Assembly: GCF_049747295.1 (NCBI RefSeq)
Contig: NZ_JBMHJM010000001.1
Location: forward strand, 310,001-374,000
Source: Afipia sp049747295
GTDB lineage: Bacteria > Pseudomonadota > Alphaproteobacteria > Rhizobiales > Xanthobacteraceae
Length of the DNA stretch: 64,000 bases
Direction: 5' to 3'
The notes beneath the pieces were generated by a model. The model saw nothing but the letters and a program-made list of their open reading frames with translations. It searched no databases and was not told where the DNA came from. A program made the position numbers and the translations under genes. Of this stretch, positions 35,236-44,273 are shown piece after piece (position 1 is the stretch's first letter; each line of letters starts with the position of its first letter).

Positions 35236-36858
35236 ATGGCGAAACGCCTCGAGGGAGATTTCGATTACATTGTTGTTGGCGCTGGCACGGCGGGTTGCAT
35301 CGTTGCCAACCGCCTCTCGGCCGATGCCAGCAAGCGGGTCCTGATCCTCGAAGCCGGCGGTATGGACAACTGGATCTGGTTTCACATCCCGGTTGGCTAT
35401 CTGTTCGCCATTGGCAATCCGCGCTCGGACTGGATGTTCAAGACCGAGCCTGAGCCCGGCCTCAACGGCCGCGCATTGGCCTACCCCCGCGGCAAGGTGA
35501 TCGGCGGGTCGTCCGCGATCAACGCCATGATCTCCATGCGTGGACAAGCCGCGGATTACGATCACTGGCGACAACTTGGCCTGACCGGATGGGGCTGGGA
35601 TGACGTGCTGCCGGCGTTCAAGAGGCTCGAAGATCATTTTCTCGGCGAAAGTGAGCATCACGGCGTCGGCGGCGGCTGGCGCATCGAGGCGCCGCGCCTC
35701 TCCTGGAAGGTTCTCGACGCTGTCGCCGATGCCGCCAGCGAAATGGGAATCCGCAAGATTGCCGATTTCAACACCGGCAACAACGAAGGCATCGGATATT
35801 TTCACGTCAACCAGAAGCGCGGGCGCCGCTGGTCGTCGGCTCGGGGATTTTTGAAGCCTGCCCTGTCGCGCCCCAACCTGCGTCTGGAAACGGACGTCCT
35901 GGTCGACCGGCTGATCGTCGAGAATGGCCGTGCCGTCGGCGTCAAATTCAATCAAGGCGGCGAGACCATCGAGGCGCGGACCAAGGGCGAAGTCATCCTG
36001 TGCTCGGGTTCGGTCGGATCAGTGCAGGTACTCCACCGCTCGGGGATCGGTCCGCAGGAATGGCTGTCTCCGCTCGGCATCGAGACCGTTCTTGACCGCC
36101 AGGGCGTCGGCCGCAACCTGCAAGACCATCTACAGCAACGCGCCATCTACAAAGTCGAGGGCGTGCAAACGCTGAACGAGACTTACTACAATCTGCTCAA
36201 ACGGGGCTGGATGGGCGTCGACTATCTGTTGCGGCGACGCGGGCCACTGACCATGGCGCCGTCCCAGCTCGGCATCTTCACCCGCTCCGACGAGCGCCAG
36301 GAGCGCGCCAATATTCAATTTCATATCCAGCCGTTGTCCCTCGACAAATTTGGCGAGCCGCTGCACCGCTTTTCGGCGATTACGGTTGCAGCGTGTAATC
36401 TGCGCCCGACCTCACGCGGCACCATCCGCATCAAATCAAACGCACCCGACCAGGCTCCGCAGATCGCGCCGAACTATCTCGCGACCGCTGAAGACTGCCA
36501 GGTTGCAGCTGACGCCATTCGTGTCACGCGCAAGCTGATGAAGCAGCACGCGCTTTCAGCCTATCATCCGCAGGAATATCTCCCCGGCCCAACCGTTGGC
36601 GATGACGATGCCTCGCTGGCCAAGGCCGCCGGCAATATCGGCACCACCATCTTTCATCCGGTCGGAACGGCGAAGATGGGGGCATCAACCGATCCCATGG
36701 CGGTTGTCGACGAACGCTTGCGCCTTCACGGGATCGCGGGCCTGCGCGTGGTGGACGCATCGATCATGCCGACGATCACGTCGGGCAACACCAATACGCC
36801 CACGGCGATGATTGCCGAGAAAGGCGCGACAATGATCATCGAGGATTCCCGCCGCTAA
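35236..36858 (+). CDS. GMC family FAD-dependent oxidoreductase (choline/alcohol dehydrogenase type)
   Basis: A 540-residue flavoprotein of the glucose-methanol-choline family. The FAD-binding GxGxxG motif is DYIVVGAGTAGCIVANRL at residues 8-25, and the GMC signature 1 is RGKVIGGSSAINAMISMRGQ. The C-terminal catalytic His region is FHPVGTAKMG, and SGNTNTPTAMIAEK forms the FAD-domain end. Family members oxidise choline, long-chain alcohols or aldehydes. No betaine aldehyde dehydrogenase is adjacent, so choline is not implied. AGGACA precedes the ATG. Confidence 0.92.
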   Translation: MAKRLEGDFDYIVVGAGTAGCIVANRLSADASKRVLILEAGGMDNWIWFHIPVGYLFAIGNPRSDWMFKTEPEPGLNGRALAYPRGKVIGGSSAINAMISMRGQAADYDHWRQLGLTGWGWDDVLPAFKRLEDHFLGESEHHGVGGGWRIEAPRLSWKVLDAVADAASEMGIRKIADFNTGNNEGIGYFHVNQKRGRRWSSARGFLKPALSRPNLRLETDVLVDRLIVENGRAVGVKFNQGGETIEARTKGEVILCSGSVGSVQVLHRSGIGPQEWLSPLGIETVLDRQGVGRNLQDHLQQRAIYKVEGVQTLNETYYNLLKRGWMGVDYLLRRRGPLTMAPSQLGIFTRSDERQERANIQFHIQPLSLDKFGEPLHRFSAITVAACNLRPTSRGTIRIKSNAPDQAPQIAPNYLATAEDCQVAADAIRVTRKLMKQHALSAYHPQEYLPGPTVGDDDASLAKAAGNIGTTIFHPVGTAKMGASTDPMAVVDERLRLHGIAGLRVVDASIMPTITSGNTNTPTAMIAEKGATMIIEDSRR

Positions 36859-36862
36859 AACC

Positions 36863-38419
36863 TTACGGCCGCATCGCTATCGCGGCAGGCCCCGGTGTCC
36901 GCAACGGCTCCGCAAGACGCGCGAACTCACACAGTAACGATCGCGTCCTGCGCGGGTCGACGATTTCCTCGACCCAGAACTTTTCGGCCGAGCGGAACGG
37001 AGAGCGTAATTTGTTGAGACGATCCTCGATCTCGAGAAGCTTTGCCTTCGGATCCTCTGCAGCATCGATATCGGCGCGGTAAGCGGCTTCGATGCCACCT
37101 TCCAAGGGCAACGAGCCCCAATAGCCTGACGGCCAGGCATACCGCATCGAGAACCGACCAGCCGGTTGGTGCACGACGCCCGCTACGCCGAACGAGTTAC
37201 GAACGATGATCGTGCACCAGGGCACAGTCGTCTGGTTCACGGCGGCCATTGCCCGAACACCGTGACGGATCGTCGCTGACTTTTCCGCATCAAGCCCGAT
37301 CATGAAACCAGGGCAATCCATCAGATATACGACAGGCAGATGAAATGTTTCAGCAAGGTCGACGTAGCGCACGACCTTCTGACAGGCATCCGCCGTCCAT
37401 GACCCACCGTAAATATAAGGGTCACTGGCCAGCACCAGCACCGCCCGGCCCTGCAATCGTGCAAGGCCTGCAATGATCGAGCGACCGAAGTTCTGACTCA
37501 TCTCGAAGAACGAGCCTCGATCGACCACGGACTCGATGATGGGACGCATCTTGTAGATCTGCCGGCGATTGCGCGGCACGATACTCAGCAGGGATTCATC
37601 CTCGCGCTCAGGATCATCGTCGCAGGCGATTGTCGGCGGCAGATCGTAGACCGAGGACGGCAAGTACGACAAAAACCGTCGCGCACACGCGAACGCTTCT
37701 TCTTCCGTGTCGACAGCATGATCAACCGCGCCGGCTTTGGTCTGAATTTGCCAGCCACCCAGTTCCTGCTTTTCGAGCGTCTGTCCGAGACGTGCCACCA
37801 CCGGAGGACCGGCAACAAACATCGCCGATGATTTCGTCATCACCGAGTAGTGGCTGGCGGCGAGACGTGCAGCGCCGAGACCTGCGACCGATCCCAATCC
37901 AAGACCGACGGCAGGCACGCGGGCCATATTCGCTGTCGTATACCAATACCACTCTGTCCCGCCGACGCCGCCGGGCAAATTGGCGGCACCCTTGGTTTCG
38001 ATGGTCTTTACCGATCCGCCGCCGCCGGATCCCTCGATCACCCGGATGATGGGAAGACGAAAATCGTGCGCCATCTGCTCGGCCATCAAGGGCTTCGCAG
38101 AAATCGATGCGTCCGCCGACCCGCCACGGACCGTGAAGTCGTCGCCGACGACAACAACCGGGCGACCATCAACTTTGCCGCGACCGAAAACACAGTTTGC
38201 CGGTGTCAGCGATTTCAGTTCGCCGTTGGTCTCATATTCCGCGATGCCGGAAATCGCGCCGACTTCATGGAAACTTTTCTGATCGATGAGCTTGTCGATT
38301 CGCTCGCGAACCGTCAGCCTGCCCTGATCGTGTTGCCGCTTGACCTTGTCGGCACCACCCATCGCCCGGGCGAACGCTTCACGCCGTGCGAGTTCATCAA
38401 GTTCAGGCTTCCAACTCAT
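36863..38419 (-). CDS. Biotin-dependent acyl-CoA carboxyltransferase subunit
   Basis: A 518-residue crotonase-fold carboxyltransferase with both N and C CT domains in one chain, as in propionyl-CoA and methylcrotonyl-CoA carboxylase beta subunits. Motifs include IEGSGGGGSVKTI with the glycine oxyanion loop, and VVYLMDCPGFMIGLDAEKSA in the second domain. ATG 38419 has AGGAG upstream; an upstream frame extension is unlikely to be translated. It is divergent from a 72-residue biotin carrier protein, so the two probably belong to one enzyme. No biotin carboxylase subunit is in the window. Acyl substrate is unknown. Confidence 0.88.
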   Translation of the reverse strand: MSWKPELDELARREAFARAMGGADKVKRQHDQGRLTVRERIDKLIDQKSFHEVGAISGIAEYETNGELKSLTPANCVFGRGKVDGRPVVVVGDDFTVRGGSADASISAKPLMAEQMAHDFRLPIIRVIEGSGGGGSVKTIETKGAANLPGGVGGTEWYWYTTANMARVPAVGLGLGSVAGLGAARLAASHYSVMTKSSAMFVAGPPVVARLGQTLEKQELGGWQIQTKAGAVDHAVDTEEEAFACARRFLSYLPSSVYDLPPTIACDDDPEREDESLLSIVPRNRRQIYKMRPIIESVVDRGSFFEMSQNFGRSIIAGLARLQGRAVLVLASDPYIYGGSWTADACQKVVRYVDLAETFHLPVVYLMDCPGFMIGLDAEKSATIRHGVRAMAAVNQTTVPWCTIIVRNSFGVAGVVHQPAGRFSMRYAWPSGYWGSLPLEGGIEAAYRADIDAAEDPKAKLLEIEDRLNKLRSPFRSAEKFWVEEIVDPRRTRSLLCEFARLAEPLRTPGPAAIAMRP

Positions 38420-38574
38420 TTCAACTCCTGTCGCGGTGCATTGCGTGCACCTTGTTTTGTGAATGCAATTTTCTCTTGCGGAACAGGCTACCCCGGGCAA
38501 TCCTGCCTCACAATAAAGAAGCCGCACGCGCAGACCGAACATGCCCAATGCGCAACGGACAATTGGGGAGCGAG

Positions 38575-38793
38575 ATGGACGTCAAAATCACGACCGAAGT
38601 GGCAGGACGAATCTGCGCAATTTCCGTTGCTGTCGGCGGAAGCGTCGAACATGGCGATGACATTGCCATCGTCGAAGCCATGAAGATGGAAATTCCGGTG
38701 CCCTCGCCCGCAGATGGACGCATCAAATCGATACTCGTGACGATCGATGATGTCGTGGCCGAGGGCCAGACCATCGCCGTGATCGAAGCATGA
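38575..38793 (+). CDS. Stand-alone biotin carboxyl carrier domain protein
   Basis: A 72-residue single-domain biotinyl protein. The biotinylation motif EAMKMEIPVP contains the modified Lys, and the flanking glycines (GRICAISVAVGGSVEHGD, SPADGRIKSI) form the barrel-sandwich hybrid. It lacks the Pro/Ala-rich N-terminal arm of AccB. GGGGAG lies six bases before the ATG at 38575. The gene is divergent from the carboxyltransferase, 155 bases apart. The region between has a 6-bp inverted repeat (GGTGCA...TGCACC at 38435-38451) that could be an operator. Confidence 0.87.
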   Translation: MDVKITTEVAGRICAISVAVGGSVEHGDDIAIVEAMKMEIPVPSPADGRIKSILVTIDDVVAEGQTIAVIEA

Positions 38794-38950
38794 TTCCGTA
38801 CGATCATGTTGTGCCGCGGCAAACTGTCCGCCCTACAACGATAGTCTTGTGGGTGGGCGTTGCACTCGTCGAAGCCCGGTGACATGATCCGGCAAAATTA
38901 AAAAAGCATTTCGCACAGCGAAAGCACTAGGGAACGCGAGGGATAACTCC

Positions 38951-40111
38951 ATGAAACGATACGTCACGACAGTTGCGACCATTTTCCTGGCCGGCGCAGC
39001 GGCGATTCCGCTTACGCACGCGCAAGACCTCAAGCTGCCGCCTTCCATGGCATTCACCGCTTACGACACTGGCAGCTCTGGCTTCAATATCGCCGTCGGC
39101 GTCGGCAAGATGATGAAGGACAAGTTCGGGACGGATGTCCGCGTGCTTCCTGCAGGCAATGACGTCGCGCGTCTTGCCCCGCTGCGCGCCAAGCGCGCCG
39201 TCGTCGCCTGGATGGGAACGGGCAGCTACTTCGCGCAGGAAGGCGTGTTCGAATTCGGCGCCAAGGAATGGGGACCTCAGGCGATCCAGATGATGCTGTC
39301 CACGGTCGACTGCAACGGTTTGTCGGTCGCGGTGGCCAAGGACGCCAATGTGAAGGAGTGGAAGGACTTCCGCGGCAAACGGCTTGGCTTCGTCGTCGGT
39401 TCCCCCGCGCTCAACCAGAATGCATCGGCCATCATTGCCTATGCGGGACTTACAAAGAACGATGTGAAGATCGTCGAGTTCGCAAGCTACAACGCCATGT
39501 GGAAGGGCGTCATCAACAACGACGCCGACGCAGCATTCGGCTCGACCGTGACAGGTCCGGGCAAGGAGCTCGAGACCTCACCGCGCGGCATTTCGTGGCC
39601 AGAACTTCCTCCGGAGGACAAGGAAGCCTGGGCTCGGGTTAAAAAGGTTGGAGCCTTCTTCAATCCCTACAACGTGACCTGCGGCGCGGGCATCGACGCA
39701 TCGAAGCCGCTGCGGCTGGCGACGTACCCCTACCCGATCGCAACGGCTTACGCGACGCAGTCCGACGACGACATCTACAAGATCACCAAAGCGATGATCC
39801 TCGGCTACGACAACTACAAGGACTCTGCTCCTGGAGCGACCGGTCTCGAAATCAAACGCCAGACGATGAAGTGGGTCATTCCCTATCATCCCGGCGCAGT
39901 GAAAGCGTTCAAGGAATCTAATCACTGGACTGCCGAGGACGAGGCGTACAACAACAACCTCATCAAGCGCCAACAGGTTCTCAAAGCCGCATGGGCTGAC
40001 TACGGGAAATCCAACCCGCCATCAGATGATGCTGCATTCCTGAAGGGCTGGATGGACGCACGCAAGGCCGCTCTGGCAAAAGCCAACATGCCAAACGGCT
40101 TTGATGACTAA
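38951..40111 (+). CDS. TAXI-family TRAP transporter solute-binding protein
   Basis: A 386-residue periplasmic binding protein with a signal peptide (MKRYVTTVATIFLAGAAAIP, ending LTHAQD). It fits the TAXI (TRAP-associated extracytoplasmic immunogenic) family, e.g. AYDTGSSGFNIAVGVGKMMK and GKRLGFVVGSPALNQNASAI. The next gene, 63 bases on, is a fused TRAP permease, so the pair is a complete TAXI-TRAP importer driven by an ion gradient. Ligands of TAXI systems are rarely known; neighbouring carboxylase genes hint at an organic acid, but this is inference. Confidence 0.9.
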   Translation: MKRYVTTVATIFLAGAAAIPLTHAQDLKLPPSMAFTAYDTGSSGFNIAVGVGKMMKDKFGTDVRVLPAGNDVARLAPLRAKRAVVAWMGTGSYFAQEGVFEFGAKEWGPQAIQMMLSTVDCNGLSVAVAKDANVKEWKDFRGKRLGFVVGSPALNQNASAIIAYAGLTKNDVKIVEFASYNAMWKGVINNDADAAFGSTVTGPGKELETSPRGISWPELPPEDKEAWARVKKVGAFFNPYNVTCGAGIDASKPLRLATYPYPIATAYATQSDDDIYKITKAMILGYDNYKDSAPGATGLEIKRQTMKWVIPYHPGAVKAFKESNHWTAEDEAYNNNLIKRQQVLKAAWADYGKSNPPSDDAAFLKGWMDARKAALAKANMPNGFDD

Positions 40112-40174
40112 GTGTATGCGGTCGATTTCCGATCACTTGGTATCGGACGCCTAAACTTGTTTGAGAGATAGTCT

Positions 40175-42265
40175 ATGTCAGCTTCGTCCGGTTCCTCTAA
40201 TGGATCGGCAGCCGCAAATGCGGCTGCCGAAATTCCTTCTGCCCAAAAGAAGGTCGTATTCGACGACCCGCACGCTGGTGTCGGCAATCTTCAGGAAGCC
40301 GAAGTTACACGTGTACGAACTTTACGTGGCGTTTGGCGCTGGGCCCTGATCGCGGCAACAGCCGTTACGATCCTGCTTTGCATTAACCAGCAATTCTCGC
40401 TGCGCTTCTTTGTTGGCTATACCCAACTCAACACGGAGTATTTTTATCTTCTGATCGCATTGATGCTGCCATTCACGTTCCTGATCTTCCCCGGCACCCA
40501 GACAGCATCTCTCAATCGTATTCCCTGGTACGACTTGGTCTTGTTTGCGCTAACGTTTAGCGCGTCGATTTGGCTGATGCTGAATATTCGGAAAGCTGCC
40601 GAAGCCGGCTGGGAATCGGATGGAGCCCCGAAAAACGTTATCATCGCCGGTTTGATCATGTGGGCGGTGCTGATGGAAGCGCTACGGCGGACGGGCGGAT
40701 GGAGTCTGTTGCTGAGCGTTTTTCCGTTCACGGTCTATCCATTGTTCGCGGAGTCGTCGTGGTTGGGACCATTCCGCGGCTCCGAGCTCACGCTTGAGCA
40801 AACCACCGCCTATCATGTGCTGTCCGGCGAAAGCTTGCTGGGCATCCCGATCCAAGCCTTTGCGGATACCGTGATCGGATTCCTGGTGTTCGGCACAGCC
40901 CTGATGATGACGGGTGCAGGCAAATTCTTCATCAATATCGCATTCGCATTGTGCGGCACCTTCCGCGGTGGCGCGGCAAAGGTCTGTATCTTTGCGAGCG
41001 GCTTGCTGGGCATGATGTCCGGTTCGATCATTTCGAACGTGCTGACCGCGGGGACCATGACGATTCCTGTGATGAAGAAGAGCGGCTTCCGCGCATCTTA
41101 TGCTGCGGCAATTGAGGCGTGCGCCTCGACGGGCGCGGTCCTTGCGCCTCCGGTTATGGGCGCAACGGCCTTCGTCATCGCGCAATTTCTCAATATCGGA
41201 TACGCCGATGTTGCGATGGCCGCGATTATTCCGGCAGCGCTTTATTATTTCGGCCTGTTCATGCAAGTAGACGCGTACGCGGCGCGCCATGGCCTGGAAG
41301 GCCTTCCACGCTCAGAGCTTCCGAAGGTGTGGGATACGGTCAAGGAAGGCTGGTACTACATTTTTGTCATCGCGCTGCTGATCGTGATGCTTCTGCATTT
41401 CAAACGAGAAAGTCAGGCGCCATTCTACGCCACCGCCCTGCTGTTGGTTCTCAACCAGATTTTTTCCAAAGATACGCGGTGGACCGTCGCCACAATCAAT
41501 AAATTTCTCGAAGTCAACGGACGAACGTTCGTCGAGTTGGTAGGCATTCTCGCAGGCTGCGGTCTTCTGATCGGGGCATTCTCAATGACCGGTGTAGTGT
41601 CGAGCCTCGCGAACGACCTTCTCAGAATCGCGGGAGACAATGCATTCTTTCTGTTGGCCATGTGCGCCTTCACGAGTCTCATCCTCGGACTCGGGCTCAC
41701 CACAACGGCTTGCTACATCTTCCTCGCCATTCTTGTTGCGCCGGCCCTTGAAAAAGTTGGCCTCAACCGAATGGCCGTGCACATGTTTATCTTTTATTGG
41801 GGCATGCTGTCGTCGATTACGCCACCGGTGGCCATCGCTTCGTTCGCTGCGGCAGGTATCGCAGGATCTCCAGCAATGAAAACTGGATGGGAATCGATGT
41901 GGGTCGGCAGCATTATCTACTTCCTTCCGTTCTTCTTCGTACTCAACCCTGCCCTCGTTCTGCAGGGTGATAGCCCCTACTTTGCAGCGCTTGGTCTGAT
42001 GGCACTTGCCGCCGTAGGAATCTTATTTATCTGCGGCGGCATCCAAGGATATCAGGCATATGTCGGAGACCTGCGGCGCGCCGGGCTCATGGAGTGGCCC
42101 TTGCGCATATTGCTGATCATCGGCGGCTTTGTTCTTGCGACACCTGGCGGCGGTATCATGCCGGTCTCGCAGCTGCAGATTATGACAATTGCGCTCGCAA
42201 TTCTTATTCCCACCGTGCTCGTCGCACTGTTCCTGGTGCGACGAAATCCACTGGTTCCTGCCTGA
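40175..42265 (+). CDS. TRAP transporter permease, fused small and large subunits
   Basis: A 696-residue inner-membrane protein with about 16-18 hydrophobic segments, as in the fused (DctQM-like) permeases that accompany TAXI proteins. The N-terminal 200 residues correspond to the small four-helix part. The rest is the large subunit, with GLLGMMSGSIISNVLTAGTM, ACASTGAVLAPPVMGATAFV and FYWGMLSSITPPVAIASFAA. GAGATAG precedes the ATG. It follows the TAXI gene in the same transcription unit. An inverted repeat lies 23 bases after the stop. Confidence 0.92.
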   Translation: MSASSGSSNGSAAANAAAEIPSAQKKVVFDDPHAGVGNLQEAEVTRVRTLRGVWRWALIAATAVTILLCINQQFSLRFFVGYTQLNTEYFYLLIALMLPFTFLIFPGTQTASLNRIPWYDLVLFALTFSASIWLMLNIRKAAEAGWESDGAPKNVIIAGLIMWAVLMEALRRTGGWSLLLSVFPFTVYPLFAESSWLGPFRGSELTLEQTTAYHVLSGESLLGIPIQAFADTVIGFLVFGTALMMTGAGKFFINIAFALCGTFRGGAAKVCIFASGLLGMMSGSIISNVLTAGTMTIPVMKKSGFRASYAAAIEACASTGAVLAPPVMGATAFVIAQFLNIGYADVAMAAIIPAALYYFGLFMQVDAYAARHGLEGLPRSELPKVWDTVKEGWYYIFVIALLIVMLLHFKRESQAPFYATALLLVLNQIFSKDTRWTVATINKFLEVNGRTFVELVGILAGCGLLIGAFSMTGVVSSLANDLLRIAGDNAFFLLAMCAFTSLILGLGLTTTACYIFLAILVAPALEKVGLNRMAVHMFIFYWGMLSSITPPVAIASFAAAGIAGSPAMKTGWESMWVGSIIYFLPFFFVLNPALVLQGDSPYFAALGLMALAAVGILFICGGIQGYQAYVGDLRRAGLMEWPLRILLIIGGFVLATPGGGIMPVSQLQIMTIALAILIPTVLVALFLVRRNPLVPA

Positions 42266-42288
42266 CCCCAATTGTGGCGAGAATTTGT

Positions 42289-42329
42289 GTCAACGCATAC
42301 GCAAATCGGCTGATGACCTGTGCGTTGAC
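42289..42329. repeat. Inverted repeat downstream of the TRAP permease
   Basis: GTCAACGCA (42289-42297) and its exact complement TGCGTTGAC (42321-42329) flank 23 bases. It lacks a T-tract. It may mark the end of the TRAP transcript or be a regulatory site for the small secreted protein gene at 42450. Confidence 0.4.
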
Positions 42330-42449
42330 GCCACACTCGGCAAAATACTAGTGGTACTAAGCCTTGTGACTGACTTGGCGGCTGGAATCTGACCACAGCT
42401 ACTTATAGTCTGTGGCCAATCGAACGACTTGACCAGAACAGGAACAACA

Positions 42450-42686
42450 ATGCTCAGAACGCTGCTCGTCGCGACCTTGCTTGTATCGGCCACGACCATC
42501 TCATTCGCTCAGAACACCGCACGCGGTGGCACCCCCGAAGAGCAGAAGGCCTGCGCTCCGGACGTCTCCCGCTACTGCCGCGCTGTCATGAATGAGAGCG
42601 ACCTCACGATCCTGGGATGCCTGAAGGCCTACCGCACGAAGCTCAGCAAGAAGTGCGACAAGGTGCTGACCGCTAACGGACAATAA
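42450..42686 (+). CDS. Small secreted cysteine-rich-repeat protein
   Basis: A 78-residue protein with a signal peptide (MLRTLLVATLLVSATTISFA, then QN) and about 56 mature residues containing four cysteines in CAPDVSRYC and CLKAYRTKLSKKC. This pattern resembles a single Cys-rich GLG1-type repeat, common in small exported proteins of Bradyrhizobium relatives. The ATG at 42450 is preferred because AGGAACA lies upstream; an earlier in-frame start would add seven residues before the signal. It is followed by a good terminator. Function is unknown. Confidence 0.75.
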   Translation: MLRTLLVATLLVSATTISFAQNTARGGTPEEQKACAPDVSRYCRAVMNESDLTILGCLKAYRTKLSKKCDKVLTANGQ

Positions 42687-42722
42687 GCACCCGCTTCAGC
42701 GACAACGGGAAGATCTGATGCA

Positions 42723-42755
42723 TTGCGCGGCCTCAAGCCGCGCAATTTTATTTTA
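42723..42755 (+). terminator. Rho-independent terminator
   Basis: TTGCGCGGC (42723-42731) pairs exactly with GCCGCGCAA (42737-42745) around a 5-base loop, followed on the plus strand by TTTTATTTTAT. It ends the small cysteine-protein transcript and lies just beyond the convergent hpnO stop codon. On the minus strand no T-tract follows. Confidence 0.85.
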
Positions 42756-42757
42756 TA

Positions 42758-44146
42758 TTATGCTGTTTTTCGCGCGGCGTTATCGACCAGCGTCTTCCCA
42801 AGCGACCAGATCGCACCGGGGACGCGGTGACTGCTTTCAATCACGGTATCAAAGGCACTGGTAATCCAATTGCAGTCTTCATCCGTAATCGTCAGCGGCG
42901 GCAGCAGCTTGATCGTATGACTGGCGTGGCCGGCAACCTGCGTCAGGATCTTGTGATCCTTGAACAATGGAATGGTGATCAACTGACAGAACAGCCCCTT
43001 GCTGGCCGTCTCCAGCACGCTCCACGACGCCTTGAGCGCGAGTGATTTCGGCGGCCCGAACTCAACGCCGATCATCAGACCCTTGCCGCGTACATTCTTG
43101 AGCAATTCGTAACGAGGCACCATTGCAGACAGCGTCGAGAGCAACTGGGCGCCGCGCGAGGCGGCGTTCTCGATCAGCTTTTCGGCTTTGAGCACATCGA
43201 GGGTCGCAATCCCCGCCGCCATGGCAAGGTCGTTCTTTGCGAAGGTGGAACCGTGCACGACGGCGCGGTCCATGCGATCGAACGTCTTGTCGAAAATCGC
43301 TTTGCGCATCAGTACGGCGCCCACCGGCACGTGCCCGCCGGACAGCGACTTGGAGAGCAGAACCATGTCCGGCTCGACATTCCAGTGCTCGACCGCAAGG
43401 AAACGGCCGGTCCGGCCCATGCCGGTCTGAATCTCGTCGGCGACGAAAATCGTCCCGTATCGTTTACAAAGCGCTGCGGCACCCGACAAAAAGCCGTCAT
43501 CAGGAATGTTGACGCCCTTGCCCTGAATCGGCTCGACGATAAAGGCCGCGATCTGGCGCGACATCAGCGCCTTTTCAAGCGCCGCGAGATCATTGAACGG
43601 CACAGACGAGCAATCCGGCAACAAAGCGCCGAAACCCTCACGGAAATTCCGGTCGCCGGTCAGCGACAACGATCCATAGGTCAACCCGTGATAGGCATGA
43701 TCACAGTAGAGAATGCCAGGACGACCGGTCGCTGCGCGCGTGAACTTGATCGCAGCTTCGACACATTCCGTCCCCGAATTTGCAAAAAAGACCTTGTCCA
43801 AATACGGGACGTGCCCAATCAGCCGCTCGGCCAGAATACCGGCCAGTGTGGAGAGGTCGAGTTGAACAAGATTAGGCAAATCACTGTCGAGGACGCTCTT
43901 GAGGGCTTCCTTGACGACCGGATGGTTGCGGCCCAGAGCAAAAACGCCAAACCCGCTCAACAAGTCGAGATAGCGACTATTGTCACGATCAAAGAGATAT
44001 TGTCCCTGTCCGCGTTGAAATCCGACGTCATAGCCGATGGTTTTGAGAACCCGGACGAGTTGCTCATTGAGATATCGTGTGTGGAGGGCGTTGCGCTGGA
44101 ACTGACGGTCCGCGAACATCTCTGAAATGTCTAGATTCGACTGCAT
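42758..44146 (-). CDS. hpnO: Class III aminotransferase for aminobacteriohopanetriol (HpnO)
   Basis: A 462-residue PLP-dependent class III aminotransferase resembling ornithine and acetylornithine aminotransferases. FFANSGTECVEAAIKFTRAA binds the cofactor phosphate, FIVEPIQGKGVNIPDDG and IFVADEIQTGMGRTG are typical, and the Schiff-base Lys lies in LLSKSLSGGHVPVG. The family and its place beside hpnN, dxs, ispH and hpnH point to HpnO, which in Rhodopseudomonas forms the amino group of aminobacteriohopanetriol. It is divergent from the DUF2147 gene. Assignment to HpnO rather than another aminotransferase rests on context as well as sequence. Confidence 0.85.
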   Translation of the reverse strand: MQSNLDISEMFADRQFQRNALHTRYLNEQLVRVLKTIGYDVGFQRGQGQYLFDRDNSRYLDLLSGFGVFALGRNHPVVKEALKSVLDSDLPNLVQLDLSTLAGILAERLIGHVPYLDKVFFANSGTECVEAAIKFTRAATGRPGILYCDHAYHGLTYGSLSLTGDRNFREGFGALLPDCSSVPFNDLAALEKALMSRQIAAFIVEPIQGKGVNIPDDGFLSGAAALCKRYGTIFVADEIQTGMGRTGRFLAVEHWNVEPDMVLLSKSLSGGHVPVGAVLMRKAIFDKTFDRMDRAVVHGSTFAKNDLAMAAGIATLDVLKAEKLIENAASRGAQLLSTLSAMVPRYELLKNVRGKGLMIGVEFGPPKSLALKASWSVLETASKGLFCQLITIPLFKDHKILTQVAGHASHTIKLLPPLTITDEDCNWITSAFDTVIESSHRVPGAIWSLGKTLVDNAARKTA

Positions 44147-44273
44147 GGTGGCCTACATACTTCGGTTGTTGGGCATCTAGTCAACCCAAAATAATGTATG
44201 CGTCCATTTGTCTAACTCTGGAACCACAAACGATTCTTGTGCTTTAAACGGTTTGCACTGCACGCGAGGATTC

